Shown: positions 39,482 through 53,872, counted from the stretch's first letter. The stretch is 64,000 nucleotides of DNA from Allodiplogaster sudhausi (GCA_945643635.1 CALZFC010000005.1:9452501-9516500); one strand, 5' to 3'. A program made the numbers and translations. The notes: generated from the letters alone by a model not told the origin.

Positions 39482-41555
39482 CTAGAGATAGGAAGAGAGA
39501 AAAATGAGTGAATGACTCTAAAAGGTCAGGTCCCAGGTGTTTTCCTGAGCCCTCTTAGTTCGTGGAAGGCGTGCTCAAAGAGCTTCAATCTCTCTCCATC
39601 CTGTTCAGAGTCCTTTGAGTGATTAGAGAAAATGAGGATATGAAAAGTATGTAAAAGTTGGAATGTGATGAGAGAGACGGAAGTGTGAGAGGATGGTAGG
39701 GAGAAAAGGAGAGTACAAAAGGGGACAAGAGAGAATGAGAGTGAGAGAAAGAGAAAGAGAGAGAGAGAGAAAGGGAGAGAGAGAGAGGGAGACAGAGAGA
39801 GATAAGTAGAGTAATGGCCTAAGCCGGTGATCTGCATGCAACTCCCCATTGCGCTCCTTTACACCCACCATCCAACCTACTATTACTCTCGCGAACCTGT
39901 CAATCGTCCACCAAATTCCGTGACACCTTTTTGCCTCTGCTTTCAAGCACAGTCCACCTCCACCGCCTGCCTTATCTCCACTCAATCTGTCTCTCTCACT
40001 CTCTCACTCTCTTTCTCTCTCTCTCTCTCTCTCTCCCTCTTTCTCTTTTACTCGTTCAGAACTTTGTTTGTTGCTTACTCGCAAAGTGTGGCGGGCAGAG
40101 TCGAGTTGCAGTTTGCAGGTAATGCAAGGTCAGAGGCGAGAATTACTCTCTCGAAACCTTTATCTCTTCTACTATGATTACTCGCTCGTGGTCTCGTGTT
40201 TTTATACTTTTATACTATGTGCCTGCCTTTCGCTCAATTCTCTCTCTCTCTCTCTCTCTCTCTCTATGGCTGATTCTCTCTATATGTCCTTATCTCTCTC
40301 TCTGTCTCTCTCTCTGTCTGAATCTCTCTATCTGTCCTTCTTTCTCTCGCTTTCCACCCTTCCCCCCTCAAGTCCTCGCAACGCCCTCCCCCCACGGTGC
40401 AGATTCACATTCATATGTCCATATTTATCATGATGTGAACGCGACGAGTCTACTTCTCGGTACGCTTATGTCAGGCTATTTTTTTCCATAATTTTTTTAT
40501 ATGAACGTGAATCAGTGCAAGTCTTTAACAACATTCTATCTTCCCCTCACCTTTTTTTAGTGTTTTTTTTTTTTTCTTTTTCTACCACCTGTGAGAGGGT
40601 TTCAGTGACCCCCCATCTACTTCATATATGTACATACATAGTTCAAGAATTAACGATACTACTGTGGGCTTTTTTCCTTTTCTCTCCAACTCTGAACTGC
40701 AACATAGCCGCTGTTTCTCTTGTTTCGTTCCCAACTTGAGCTAAATTGAAGGGAGTGAGACAGTGAATCCGTTCTTTCGTCAGTGGCCTGTTACCTCTCA
40801 CTCTTTTTCTGTCTTTGTCGCTCCCAAATCACTGTCTCTTTCTTCTTTATTTCTCTATTTCTCTCTGTCATCCTCTCTCTCTCAGCATCTCATTTTCTCT
40901 AATTCTCTCTCGTTCCCGTCTCTCTTTTCTATCGGTCTCTTGTTCTCTTTCTCAGCTCGTGCAACGCCCTCTCTTCTCTTCCTGTTGTCAACGGATCACC
41001 TCGAAGCACTTTTGCGGTCATGCCCTAGAGACCCAGCTAAGATCGCCCCCGAGCACTAGGGTGAACAATGTCATCTTCCTATTTGGTATGTCTCTTATCT
41101 CTGCTAGTCTCTCTCTCTGTCTCTCTTTCTCCCTCTCTCTGTCTCTCTCTCTCTCTTTCTCTGTCTGGCTCGCCCTCTCTTTCTCTCTCAAAGTCTCCCA
41201 CCCTTTGTCCCCCGCTAAGCAAAAGTGAGCGAAAAGCGTTCGCGCCGGCTCCGAATCATCATCGCCCTAGGTTGTCGATGTTTCTCGTGCGCTTGTTGAA
41301 ACAGAAAGATAGTGATAATGAGGAAGTGAGAAAGACTAGAGAGTGAGAGAGGAGAGATATGAAGAAAGAGAGGGAAAGATAGAGAGACGGAGAGAGAGGA
41401 GAAGAGGGTGAGAGAAAGAAGAAAGAACGCCAGCCTAGGTGTCACTTTTGTTTTCCATACCGTGTCCACCCACATATAGCGGCCGTCAGGCGTTTTGGAA
41501 AATGTTTTCACTTCTTTTTCCGCCTTCAATTGTCTCGTTTCAACTCCTTTACATA

Positions 41556-41587
<32 letters not shown>

Positions 41588-41889
41588 ATCTCCATCTCTC
41601 TCTCTCGCTCACAATCACACCCTCGTTTCTCTTTCTCCCCTTTTCTCTCCCTCCCTCTCTTCCGTTCGTTCTCTCACTCTCTAATTATTAATCATATATG
41701 CCTCTGCCGCAACAGGGATGACTGTTCTTCCTGGCTTCTCTTCTGCTTCTGAGTCGGCAAATGCGCCGCTTACCGCAGCCGGCCCAAGGAAAAACACCAA
41801 CATAGCACCTCTATCTTTTTCTTTCGTCTCTCTCTCTCTCTCTCTTGTGTCTCTTTCTCTTGCGTCTCCCTCTCTTGGGTCTATCTCTC

Positions 41890-41907
<18 letters not shown>

Positions 41908-41934
<27 letters not shown>

Positions 41935-42176
41935 TTCTTTTGTCTCTTGCTCCGCTGCTTCGGAAAAAGAATAGAAGCTTAGAAACCGCAAGATTCCGCT
42001 CCACCCCTTTCTGCTCAACGTCCCGCTCCCGGCTATTATGTCTCTCTCTCTCTCTCTGTCTCTCTCTCTCTTCTTTTGTCTCTTGCTCCGCTGCTTCGGA
42101 AAAAGAATAGAAGCTTAGAAACCGCAAGATTCGCTCCACCCCTTTCTGCTCAACGTCCCGCTCCCGGCTATTATGA
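41908..42176. repeat. Tandem duplication, period 136 bases
   Basis: A block containing cttttgtctcttgctccgct, an aagaatagaagcttagaaac core and ccgctcccggctattatg is repeated directly. The landmark cttcttttgtctc occurs at 41,934 and 42,070. The copies differ by about one base (attccgctcc versus attcgctcc), so the duplication looks recent. Confidence 0.92.
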
Positions 42177-42746
42177 AAGTATCGTAGCCCGTCCGGGGCG
42201 AGAACTGCAGACAACTAACAGAAGAAGAGTCTCCATGTTATGACCATTTCTTCCTCCTAGTTATTAACGGGATGTGGTCCTAGTTAGTACAAAGTTGCCT
42301 TTGCCTATCACAAATGATCTAAGCTGGTATCTTCTTGATAAGGCTCATCCACATCAACAACCCCCACCCCTGTATATCACTTGCCATGAAAAGGTACTGC
42401 TAAGTGCTAAGTTTTTGGGATGTGAGTTTAAATGGATATATCCGAGGACTCTATCCTCCCCTCCCCAGCCAGATATCGGATATTACAATTAGCTGCTCTT
42501 TCGCACCCGCTCATACGATCACTGTTAATTTCTTCTCAGCCACCACGCATAATTTGACACGTAACATTAGACGTATGCCCCTTTAATCCTTTTAAATACT
42601 CTTATCGGACTTGTAAGTATTCCTTCTATTTCTTGCATTTAAGTATATTTCTTTATTTTTGCCCTGATTCTTTCTTTTCCTCATGAATCGCGTTCAATCT
42701 TTCTCACCCCCCCCCCTACGATACCGTAACTTCCCCTGATTTCCAG

Positions 42747-43712
42747 GCGGTCTCTGTCCACCTCGACTCGATCCCCTCTCGGATGCCTGCAATGCTCTCC
42801 TCCTGCTTCGGCGGTGGTGACCTACCGTACACTTCCCTGCTCTTTCTCAATGTATGACTACAGTAATCATCATTATTTTTTTCCGTTTACTTACTATATG
42901 GAATTTCAAAGGGGGTAAAAAAACTAGCAGTGCTCATTGGTTTCAGATAAACTCTCTGCAACACGATTAGTTGGTTTCTGTCCGAATGATTCGCTAAAGG
43001 GTGTGTCCTTCCGCGGACCGTAGATTAGGAGAGGTCTCCACTCTCGCTATCGTTAGCCCATCCCTCGATCTGTCATGAAAGAGAAGAACAATTGGGGTGA
43101 ACGAGGTTAACATTCGGGGTATGGCAGACAAAGACGGCGAGTCCGTGAGAGACAAAGGGATAATCGTGGCACGGCTTGACCAGAACGACGATGCCAAAGG
43201 GAATATGCTCTATATCCTGTTCAAATGGTACGCTAAATATCCGCATTCTTTAGCCTCTCTCCCTTGATTTCTAACTTTCTCTCTGTCTGCCTCGTCTCTC
43301 TCCTTCTCCATCTAACTTTCTCTCCCTCCAAGCAAAGTAAAACTCTCTGATTCCTCTCCACTTTCTCCCCAAATTTGGCGCTCACAACGCATAAATGTGC
43401 CACTCGTTTCGTGGAGAACTTTCCTTTCCAAAACAACTTCCTCTGCTCACCACAACTTTTAGTATGAGAGTATTTGGAAAGTCTCTCGAGATTATGAGGT
43501 TGTGACGGAGGAGAGGCTGCTCGGCTGCGCTAAGATAGTGTCCAGCTTCATGCGTCGTCAAGAAAAAAAAACTCAATATTCATTTTGAGAATCGCTACGC
43601 CACACAAACGAGCAAACTACTACTACTCATGAGAACTGTTTCAGGTTGCGAAAAATTCCAAATACCTTTATCCTCCTTCTCCCTCTCTCTCTCTCTATCT
43701 CACCCCTCCCTC

Positions 43713-43756
<44 letters not shown>

Positions 43757-45308
43757 CTCATGATTCAGCTGATGGCACAGTGAGAGTGGCCATGCTATGG
43801 GGCACCTGATACGCAGTCCTCAACTCGAAGATTCACCACTCGATAATTACTTACTCTCAGCGTTTTCGAGCAAGTTTTAGAGCCAACTCAAACAGTTTCA
43901 AGCAGCCAACAATAGACGCGTCGGCGTCATTGCAGCAGATTGAAGCAGCTGAAACAAAGGATGAGCGAGAGAGCGAGGGAGGAGGAGAGAGACTAAATGA
44001 GTGGTAGAGAAAGAGAAGAAAACCTAGAGTAACCATTGGAACGTCCATATTCATGCAGTAAAGAATTACCGAGTTGAGTATGTAGGCTTGTTCGAAATGA
44101 GCTAGACTTTCCCGATCGTGCATTTTCACTAGAGAAAATTCGGGCACCGGATAACAATGACCCCCGACAGTGACCAGGGGGGGGGGGTGAAAGGCACGGA
44201 AACTGGTTGTCCAGGGCAGAACCTGATCTCGGGGGGACAACCTCTGTGGGACACATGAACATCCCCTCTCGCAAGACCGCAAGCACTCTCACTGATTGCG
44301 CAATCATTTCCTATTTCAATATTTCCCCTTCCGAAAGTTTCCATCCAATTTGACGGGAAGTATGTATGAAAATGAACATATCTATAGCTCGCGGTCACGC
44401 TATCGCCAAATTACTAGGCTCACTAGACGGCGTACACAAAAACGTGTGTTTCTCTGTCCTGGCGCGGGGTCAACAACCGGATATGCTTCAAGCTTAATCA
44501 AGGCCGATGGAATCTTGAAGTGATATCCGGAGAAAGGTTATCACCAAGCAGCATAACACCGCATTTGGCACTCACTGACCTTTTGAGGGGCTGATCCGCG
44601 GCTTGTAAACACGAAAATATCCATAAATCTGACGGCAAACAGAGACACAAACAAGCATGTGAGAGTTGTCATTTCATGTCTATTCCTCTCTCTCTGTCTC
44701 TCTCTCTCTGTCTGTCGGTCTCTCTCTCTCTCTTCCTCTCTCTCTCCCTCTGTCTCCATCTCTCTCTCTCTCTCTCTCTCCCTCTCCCCCTCTTCCTTCC
44801 TCGTTTTAGACTTCTCCGAGATTAACGGGCATTGACGACTCCGTCATCAGACACGTGTATGGCGTACCAGATGAATGGCAGACCGAGAAAGAGTTTGGAA
44901 TCAACATGCATTTGCGCTTCTCTGGCTAAACAGAGCTAGAGAGCGGCAGAGATGAGAGAGAGGGAGAGAGAGAGAGAGAGAGATGCGCAACATGCCTCTA
45001 GCCTGAGGCTACTGACGCAATACTCGAGATTAAACGGGACTGCGGGCTCGAGCGAGAGAGAGAGAGAAAGAGAGAAAGAAAGAGAGATTGAGAGGGAGAG
45101 AGAAAGAGAGAGAGTGTGAGAGAGAAATCCGAAGGAACGTCCGGAATCCCCTCCCTCTCCATAGGACACACATCGTGTGGCATTTAACCGGGGGCCTGCC
45201 TATAAGATGAAAAAGAAAAGCCAAAACATGCAATCCTGCGTCTATCCACGGCGGATGAATACAACATTCAGAAGAAATAAACAAGACGAAGATGATGCGC
45301 GAGCGATG

Positions 45309-45358
<50 letters not shown>

Positions 45359-47249
45359 AGAAGAAGACTACTTCCCCCCGCCCCGAAAGCCTACAACCAA
45401 AGGCAGTCATAATATAGCTCGAGAAGGGCTCTCCAGGTGCTCTCTCCTCACTCCCTAATAGTGGTCATCCGAGTTGATACCTGACCCCATATCACTGGCG
45501 TTCCATCTCTTCTTTCCCATCCTTTTTCTTCTTCTATAACCAATTTCAATGAAGCGTTCGCTTGCTGTAATGTAATGCGTTGATTAGTTCATTCATACTT
45601 TGTCGCAACATTGAGCAGCCGGCTTATAAACTTTTTATAGTCTCGGAACTTTGGTTGTGGGATGATTTCTAATGTCATTGTAGGATTTAATAAAAAAATG
45701 TTTCATTTAAAATTGATGGTTATATTATAAAAAAATTATTAACTGAAGAATACAAAATTACAGTCACTCGAAGCTCAACTGGCGGGGTCAGAGTCTGCAG
45801 CAGCGGCTGCCGCGGCCCCTTCCGCGTCTCTTTCCGCGTCCGAAGCGTCGGCTCTCCTGTCCTCCTCGAGCACGTCTTCCACTCCGACAACTCCGTCTTC
45901 CGCCCTCTTCTCTCCCCCTCCCTCCACCCTGCCCTCTCCACTCCTCTCTCCCTATCTGTCTGCCTTCGCCGCCGTCGCTGCCGCGTCTCGCCACAATAGC
46001 AAGCTGGCGACGTCGGTGGCGGACTCTCTCGCGCCGACTGCCGACCAGCTGTCGCAGGCGGCCGCCTTCCTCCTCGCATGCACCCAAGCATCCGCCCTCG
46101 CGCCCGCGCCCAAGAAGGAGGACGCCGCGGCCCTCCCACCACCCCCTCCCACCATCCCCCGACCCATTCCTCTCATGCCTCCACGATTGCCCTCCGATCT
46201 CCTCGCGCAGCAACTCCAGCAGCAACAGCATCGAGCAGCCGCCGCAGCAGCAGCTACAAGCAATATGCTAGCGTGTAAGACTACCATTAATTTTTTTAAA
46301 TTATAGTTTAAAAAGATTAAATTTAAAACTTTTATATGTATAGAGTAAAAGAAGAAAAATATATTAAGACCTCCTCTACCAAGTGCAACCTTTCAAAATG
46401 TCAATGAAAATGCAAAGAAGCCAATTACAAGTAATTCCGCCCCCACTTGTGTACAGGTGCTCGCCGCCTTTGAATAGAGGTACGATAGGAGAAGTGGCAA
46501 GAAGATGTAGTCTTGACCCGTCGTGAAAATCGTATAGATATTTACATACATGAATAATTTACGAACAACACTAAATATTTGGTTTCAAAAATAATAATAA
46601 TTTTTAATAACCACCTCTTTCTATAGCTCGCAACAAACTCGGCCGTTCGTATAACCCGGGCCGGCCACTCGCGATGGCCGACCGCCAGAGGATTCTGCAG
46701 CTCTTCGAGGAAGGCCACAAGATCAGCCACATCGCGCGCATCATCGGAGTCACGCACTCATGCGTCAGCAAGATCATGACGAGGTAGCGACCGATCGAGA
46801 TATCTCATGAATAAGAACCGGGGCATGGATAGCGGAATATTCAATCTATATTTACTAAAAGTGTAAAGTGCAAAATCACTTGAAATCACAAAAAAATTCA
46901 TTAATCAAGTGCAAGAAATTGTTACGAATAAGTTTTGCATGATCTAGATATCGCCGGACCGGCTCGATGCATCCGCGCTCCTTCAGCGGCTCTTCGTCAT
47001 CGTCCTCTACCACAGCCGCTCCCATGCCTGCCGCGGTCCCGACTGGAAAAGGACTACCGTACCTTTCTCCCCCATTTGCCGGCCTCCCTCCTCGCGCTGC
47101 TTCCTTCTCAACGGCCGACGACGTCAAGCAGTTCAAGATGATGAACAACAACGCGGCCACCACTCTCTCCCCTTCCTACTTCAGCAAGAAGGGAGAGCAG
47201 CACGATGACGACTTTGAGAGACGCACCACGTCGTCGAGACATGCGAGGT

Positions 47250-47292
<43 letters not shown>

Positions 47293-48117
47293 GAGAGACG
47301 AGAGAGAGAGAGAGACTAGAGAGAGACGAGAGAGAGAGTGGAGAGAGTGAGAGTTAGAGGACGACAGAGGGATAGATAAGGTGTCATATCTTTCTTCCTT
47401 TGCATCCAATATCGTTGTAGTATGAAAAATTATAAATAGAAAGGGCTTAGAAGGATTCTATTTTTGTCAAAGAAATAACATGTGTCGAAAACTATTTGTT
47501 ACATTTTTTCCTTTGTTTTCCTGGATTCACTAAACTCTCATAGTTCTCGCGTGACGCTTCTTCATTCCAAATAAACGCATACGCAACAGCAGCTAAAACA
47601 ACGTAATTTTTCCTAGGATTTTTTTTTCGCTTCGTCCTTTCTCCTTTAATCCCTTAATCCCCTTTGACGTGCGGCTTCTCTCGCACTTGTGCTGTATTAC
47701 GACGAATTTTGTCTCGCTCTCCTTCCTTCTTTTTTCTCTCTCATCTGCATCTGTTTACGAGAGGAAGTGTACGGAAGGCTAAGCTAATCGAGCGCGGTAT
47801 TTCGGTGTGCCCTTAGTGTTAGAGGAGTCATTCTCCATCATTTATATATACTTGTACAGTAAGCTGAGATAGGACCCCCCTCTACTTTTATTAACCATAT
47901 CGCAAAAAAAGAAGTTCATCCCTACTTGTTTCCATGACTACTTTCGCAGAGTAGAGTACGGTAGCCGAAAATGTTCTCTCTGTCCAGAAGAAGGAGCCAG
48001 GAAGAGTAGTAAGGGTCTAGCAATCAATGCGTTGAGGGGGCTGGCCGAACATTTTTGGTAGTGGGCCAACATTTAGCTAGTATGGTAGAGAGAAGCGAGT
48101 GAAGTGAAGGAGGAGGT

Positions 48118-48148
<31 letters not shown>

Positions 48149-51100
48149 GACGGAGAGATTGAGATAGAGAGAGAGGGAGAAAGAAGGAGAGAGAGAGAAC
48201 GCAATCAAGCAGTATATTGATGGAAATAAATTTCAGCCCGATGCACGATGACGACCTGGGCAGCGAGTCGGAGAAGAGCGCCATCAGCTGTGACGAGAAG
48301 AGTGGTGAGGAAGAGAGAGAGAGAGAAGAGAGAGATAGAGAAAGAGAGAATGAAAGAGAGAGAGAGAGAGAGAGCGGACGAGAGAGGAGGGCATAATAAT
48401 CTTGTAAAAAAAATTTCACAAAATAATAAATTTTACTCATTAAAATTTAACAAAACGGAAATATTTAATCTAATTAAATTGAAAAAATATAAATGAATTG
48501 CAGAGCACTCGGCCTCGCCCAGCTCCCGTCTCTCGTCCTCTCCGTCCTCCTCCGCCTTCTCTCCGCCGGCCTCCTCCACCAACTCCGCCGCCACCGCCGC
48601 TGCCATCTTTGCACACTTTACAGCCGCCGCAGGCCGCAAGCACTCGGGCTATTCCATTGAGAGGTCGGTTGAGGGACCATTGGGGGGTGGCAGTCTTGTG
48701 GTCATTGGGCATAAAGTTCATTTATGATTCTTTCGCCAATTCAAGAATGTCAAAGATCACTGGTGACTCATTGTTTGCTGAACGCTTTCCACACAGCATC
48801 CCATTTAGAATGTAAAGCAAGAAGATGATCAGAGCCGAATTAAACTATCCATCTTCAGCCTGCTGAACGCGTAAGCCGATGGCGTTGTTGTGATTACGTG
48901 GAGATGCTCCGTCGTCCGTCGCCTTCCCTTATCCCTTTCTCTTCTCGCTCTCTCTCTCTCTCTCTCTCGACATTTTTCTCACTCACTCTCCATCATTCCC
49001 ATGCTATTTCCACTCCCAACGTTTGTTGAATATCTCAATCCAAAGAGTAGCCATCACCTCGTCTCCCCTCAGGATCGGTCGCTTCGCCAAATCTAACAAA
49101 TCACCTCATTCGAGAGGCAATCTCCCGCCATAAGAAAGAGCGAAGATTCACAGCCATTTGTTTTCGAACTCCCTCAATCTCTTCTTCATTTCTGCATTTT
49201 CTTTCAACTGCTTCGCTTTTACAAAACGACATTGCTAAAATGCATTTATTGCTACAGACATGTGTACATCTTTCTTGGTGAACTCCAACCCGTTGCCCCG
49301 CCCCCTATTCACCGTGTGAACAGATCAGCTCTTCTTCTTGTCTGTATCATAGATAGAATGTGACTTGCGCCATTTGCGTTCAATACTCGCACTTTTTGTG
49401 TGTGTATAATACACTACTACGCTCTGCCTGTTTGTATATATTTACTCACTCAACACCCCGCCCTACAGTACACCTCATTTACATTAACTAACCTGTCGTA
49501 TCGGAAAGTTGTCTGCTTCCCTCTCTCTCTCTCACTCTGCTCTCTCTCTTCCATAAATCAGTCTATTCACGACAGGGATAATTTATCAGCCGATTATCAC
49601 AGTAGAAAGCTATAGCGACCTGATGAACGCGCCGTGCTGTGATTTGTCTCTCTAATTTGTACTTGTCACTTTACAGTAAGCTTAATGGCTTACAGTACTC
49701 GCTTACTTGCGCACTCGTAATTGCGTAGACTGACATCTTGTCTGTTCAGTTTGCCTGCTTCTCTGTCTGTGCATAGTAGCCTCGTCTTGCTTCAGATTGT
49801 ATTTGCATATACATAGTCGCCTACAGTATGCCATACACTGTCTTCATTTCGGTAGTATTTCGTGACTTCAGGATGACTGAAACTCAGATACATAAATGCC
49901 ATAGCTTCATCTTCACTGCTTGCCATTTGACTGACTTGCTGAGTCTATTCGAGTGTGTTTTTGTATCTTTTATTTCAAGCATATTTTGTGAGTTGTATCA
50001 GTTGTGCACATGGATATTTTGGCACGTGGAGAGCATGAGAATGCAAGTATAAACAACAAAATATTTCCCTCTTCTTTCAAGAATTTCAGCACAAAATCAA
50101 CAATATTGAAGAGTAATGGATCTAAAAATTATAACGCAGATGTCTTTTTAGAAGTTTTATACAAGCAGCTCTCAGCCTTTTTAACTTGAATTGCAAGTAC
50201 TGACAGAAGTGAAGAGTCTAAAAAATATTTGACTTTCCCGGTTGTACTCATTGTGTGCCTAGCATCAAGATCATCCCGTGTACTGTAATCCCCGATCATT
50301 TCCTTTCTGCTCTGCTTCTCTCACATTTACCCAGTGTCTCACTCTCTCTACACAATATACTCGCTCTCTACTCTCTTGGCACGCCGTTACGATGTAACGG
50401 GAATAAAGTTCATATATCTCCATAGTCTTCAGTCACAACTAAGCGATTTTAAAATATTTAAAGTATAAAAAGAAACCTGAAGAATTCTAACTTTCATTAT
50501 GAGTAAGAGTAACTTTCGACAAATATTCTTAAAGCTAAATATTCACGATTATTGTTCAATCCATGCTGAATTCTCGTGCTTCCCCGTTAATTTATTTCAA
50601 GTGAACAGTTTCACTTCCGAGCGAACGGATTGGTAACTTTCAACAGTGCTCGCGAGTTCAAGCTTCAATGAGAGTGAATGAGAAACGTAGTGAAGAACAG
50701 AGAAGGAGAAAGAGAGACTGCGAGAGAGAGGCTGAGAGATTGAGAGGTGGAGAGATATAGAAAATCAGTGAGAGACTGAGAGAGGGAAAGAAAGAAGGAG
50801 AGAGAGAGAGAGTGGCAGAGAAAGAGCGCCGGGGGAAATGGCAGAGCGGCTATTTGCTGATAGTCTAATCGCATTAGAAATGAGTGCCTTAAAAAATGAT
50901 ATAAAATCGGATCGAGCACTGCATTAACGCGCAGGAAAAATAGATAATTTAACGGTATTGCGAGAGAGGACGAAAGAGGGAGATAATGAGAGAGAGAGAG
51001 AGGGAGAGAGAGAGAGAGATGAAGAGGGAGAGAGAGATGAAGAGGGAGAGAGAGAGAGTAAGAGAGAGAGAGAGAGATGAAGAGGGGAGACAGCGAGAGC

Positions 51101-51968
51101 GAGCGACGGCCAAAGAACCGACCACGTGGCTTGCAGTTTATCAAACAGTTCACGTCAAACGCTCTAATCTGCTACTTTTGCGAACTGTGTTTCGCTCTAT
51201 CGCCCCTTTATGTTAAGATAACGTATACAGTTCCTTGTTGTTATCCATAAACTTCTCTAACTGTGAGTCTACATATGTATGCACATTTGTATGTCTTTTA
51301 TTTACATACATCTGATTTCTCTGCTTTGTGAATAAAAGGAACATATATTTTCTTCAAACGCGAATTTTTTGGGCAATAAGAAGCAAATGTGTCAAAAACA
51401 ACATTGATGATTGAAGTATACCTTCTTTATGTTCTTCGTTTCTAAAAAAAATATAATAAAAATAACAAAACGAATTACTAGCTGTATTTCATTCCTTTTA
51501 CTTGCAATGGAAAAAAGCAGGAGAAGTCTACCTCAAAGAGCCGACTAATGAGTTATCGGAGGGAAGCTGGGCTATTTTCGACATGAATGATATTGCATGC
51601 CAATTCCAGAGAGAGAGAGAGAGAGAGAGAGAGTGTGTGTGTGTGAGTAGAGAGTGAGAGAAAGATGAGAAGAGAGATAAAAACAGAGGGAAAAAGAGGG
51701 AGGAAATGAGAGAAAGTGGAGAACTAAACAGAGACTCGAAATTGGAGTGGTAATTTGATTCTTTTCTTTGTGCTTCTTTGCGTAGCTTCACACGTGGATG
51801 GATTTCATGTAAACATGGGGATCCGCTTCTCGATCTCCATGTTCATTTGCTGGTCTCTGTAAATCAGAGAACACGGTTCGGGACACAGCAAGATGAAGGG
51901 TAAAGGAGAATGAAGGAGTGAGAGACAGGGAGAGAAGGACAAAGAGGGAGAGAGGGAGGAATAGAAGT

Positions 51969-52006
<38 letters not shown>

Positions 52007-53776
52007 GGAGAGAGAAAGAGAGAGAGAGAGGGAACGAAAAGGAGAAAGAAGGGAGGAAAGAGTGGCAGCAACAATATGGATGAAAAGCCTTCGGCCCAAC
52101 ATGCAACTGACGTGAGCATTTCATAAGGCCATCGGGCCTAATTAGTCTTTCCCAACCTTCACTCTCGTCTCTCTCTCTCGTCTCTCCCTCGTCTCTCTCT
52201 CTCACCTCTATCTCTCTCTCCCTCTCCATCTCTATCTCCCTCTCCTTCTCCTCTGTCTTTTGCATTACCCTCCAATGGTCATGCATCGTCGACATGTGTT
52301 TTTTTAGTCCACCTCTCACATGACCGCAATGGAGACTTTGTCAAAAGCCCTGTGAGAGAAGCGAGGGGAAGAAAGAAAAGGGCAGGAAAAGCCGCGCTTC
52401 CCTCAAAAACCATTCGTCAACAACCCAGGGCTGCGCTCTTCCTCTTTTTTCTTCATCTCTCTCACCTCTCTTTTTCTCTTTCTTTTTCTCTCTCGTTCTG
52501 CATCTATTATTTCTCTCCCTACAGTCTGCTTTGGGGCTTTTTTTGTTCGATGTCCTTGCCATGGCTCGGCCTTAAACAGCTTGCATTCTGCGTCCTGTAT
52601 CTCTCTATCTCGCTCTCACCCACCCTCTCCCTCTCTCGCTCTCTCGCTCACTCCCCCCTCCCCCTCTCTATCTCGCTCTCTCTCACTCTCTTATCCTCTT
52701 CCTGCTACTCCTTCCAGAATGGCTGAGTCATGAGTTCGCCGTCTTGTCTGCCCGTTTGTACTGGTCATTCTCGGCCTTTCCTTCCCAACCAGTTCGCATA
52801 GCACAACGAGGCGTCATTCACTCGTTACCATTTTACAGATCATTTCTTTTGGTTCGACGGAATGCTTGCTTTGGTTCTTTGTGGCCTTCACCGTTCTCTA
52901 TTCTCCCTCCCTGCCTTTCTTCTCTCTCCATCTATCACTCATTCTCTCGCTCTCTCTGATGATCTCCATTTCTCTGTTTCACTCTCTTTATCACCTTGCT
53001 TCTTCTCTCTCTCTCTCCTTCTCTCCTATCTCCCTTTACCCGCTCGACGAACTCCTAGCCGCCAGCGCCCAAACGAGGTCACGCTGAATGTCGCCGCGGC
53101 CGATGATCTTTCTACATCATACATTCTGTCTGTTGGTATATTGCTCTCTTTCTCTCCCTCTCTCCCTCTCTACATACATAGATATCTCGTTCTCTCCCCC
53201 CTCCTTCTCCCCTCTATCTCTCATATTTATTATCTTTCTTGACCTCTCCCTCTCCCTCTCTCCCTCTCTCTCTCCTTCTCTCTCTCCCTCTCCCTCTCTC
53301 TCTCCTTCTCTCTCTCCTCTCTCTCTTCTCTCTCTCTCTCTCTTTACTCTCTCTCGTTCTCTCGCGAACACTGCAATAAACGCCTTTTATATATGAATTC
53401 ACTTCTCCTCCTCTCTCTCCCCTTTCCGTTTCAACTGTTACAGCTAGCCGTTGACGCCTGCGCTGAACACTGCTCAAACTCACCGTTATCCTCTCGGGCT
53501 ATCATTTCCTTTCTAGCTCTCTCTTTCCTTCTCAATTTCACTCACTCTCTCTCATTCTCTCTCTCTCTCTCTCTCCCGTGATGGATTGGTGTGATCAGCT
53601 TGGATGTGCTGTGTGAAATTGCGAGGCGGAACTCGATTGGAAGCTGCTGGCTCTCCATTTATTTCTCTCTTTCATCTCCCTGTCTCCCTCGTTGCCTTTT
53701 CTCTCTGCTTCCGTCTGCTTCTCTAGCACTCTCTCACTGCTTAGTTAGCGAACGGATCCGTCTGTGTTCCCTGTGC

Positions 53777-53808
<32 letters not shown>

Positions 53809-53835
53809 ATCTCTCTCTCTCTCTCCCTCTCTCTC

Positions 53836-53872
<37 letters not shown>

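Larger units (their letters stand above)
24292..42746. other. Long CT/GA-rich spacer without a supported gene
   Basis: Some 18 kb with no exon chain that I could support on either strand. It holds dozens of (CT)n and (GA)n tracts in both orientations, AT-rich unique stretches (for example 35,940-36,090 and 38,700-38,860), poly-C and poly-G runs, and a 136-base tandem duplication near 42 kb. Remote regulatory DNA or 5' exons of the Pax-like gene may lie here. Confidence 0.55.
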
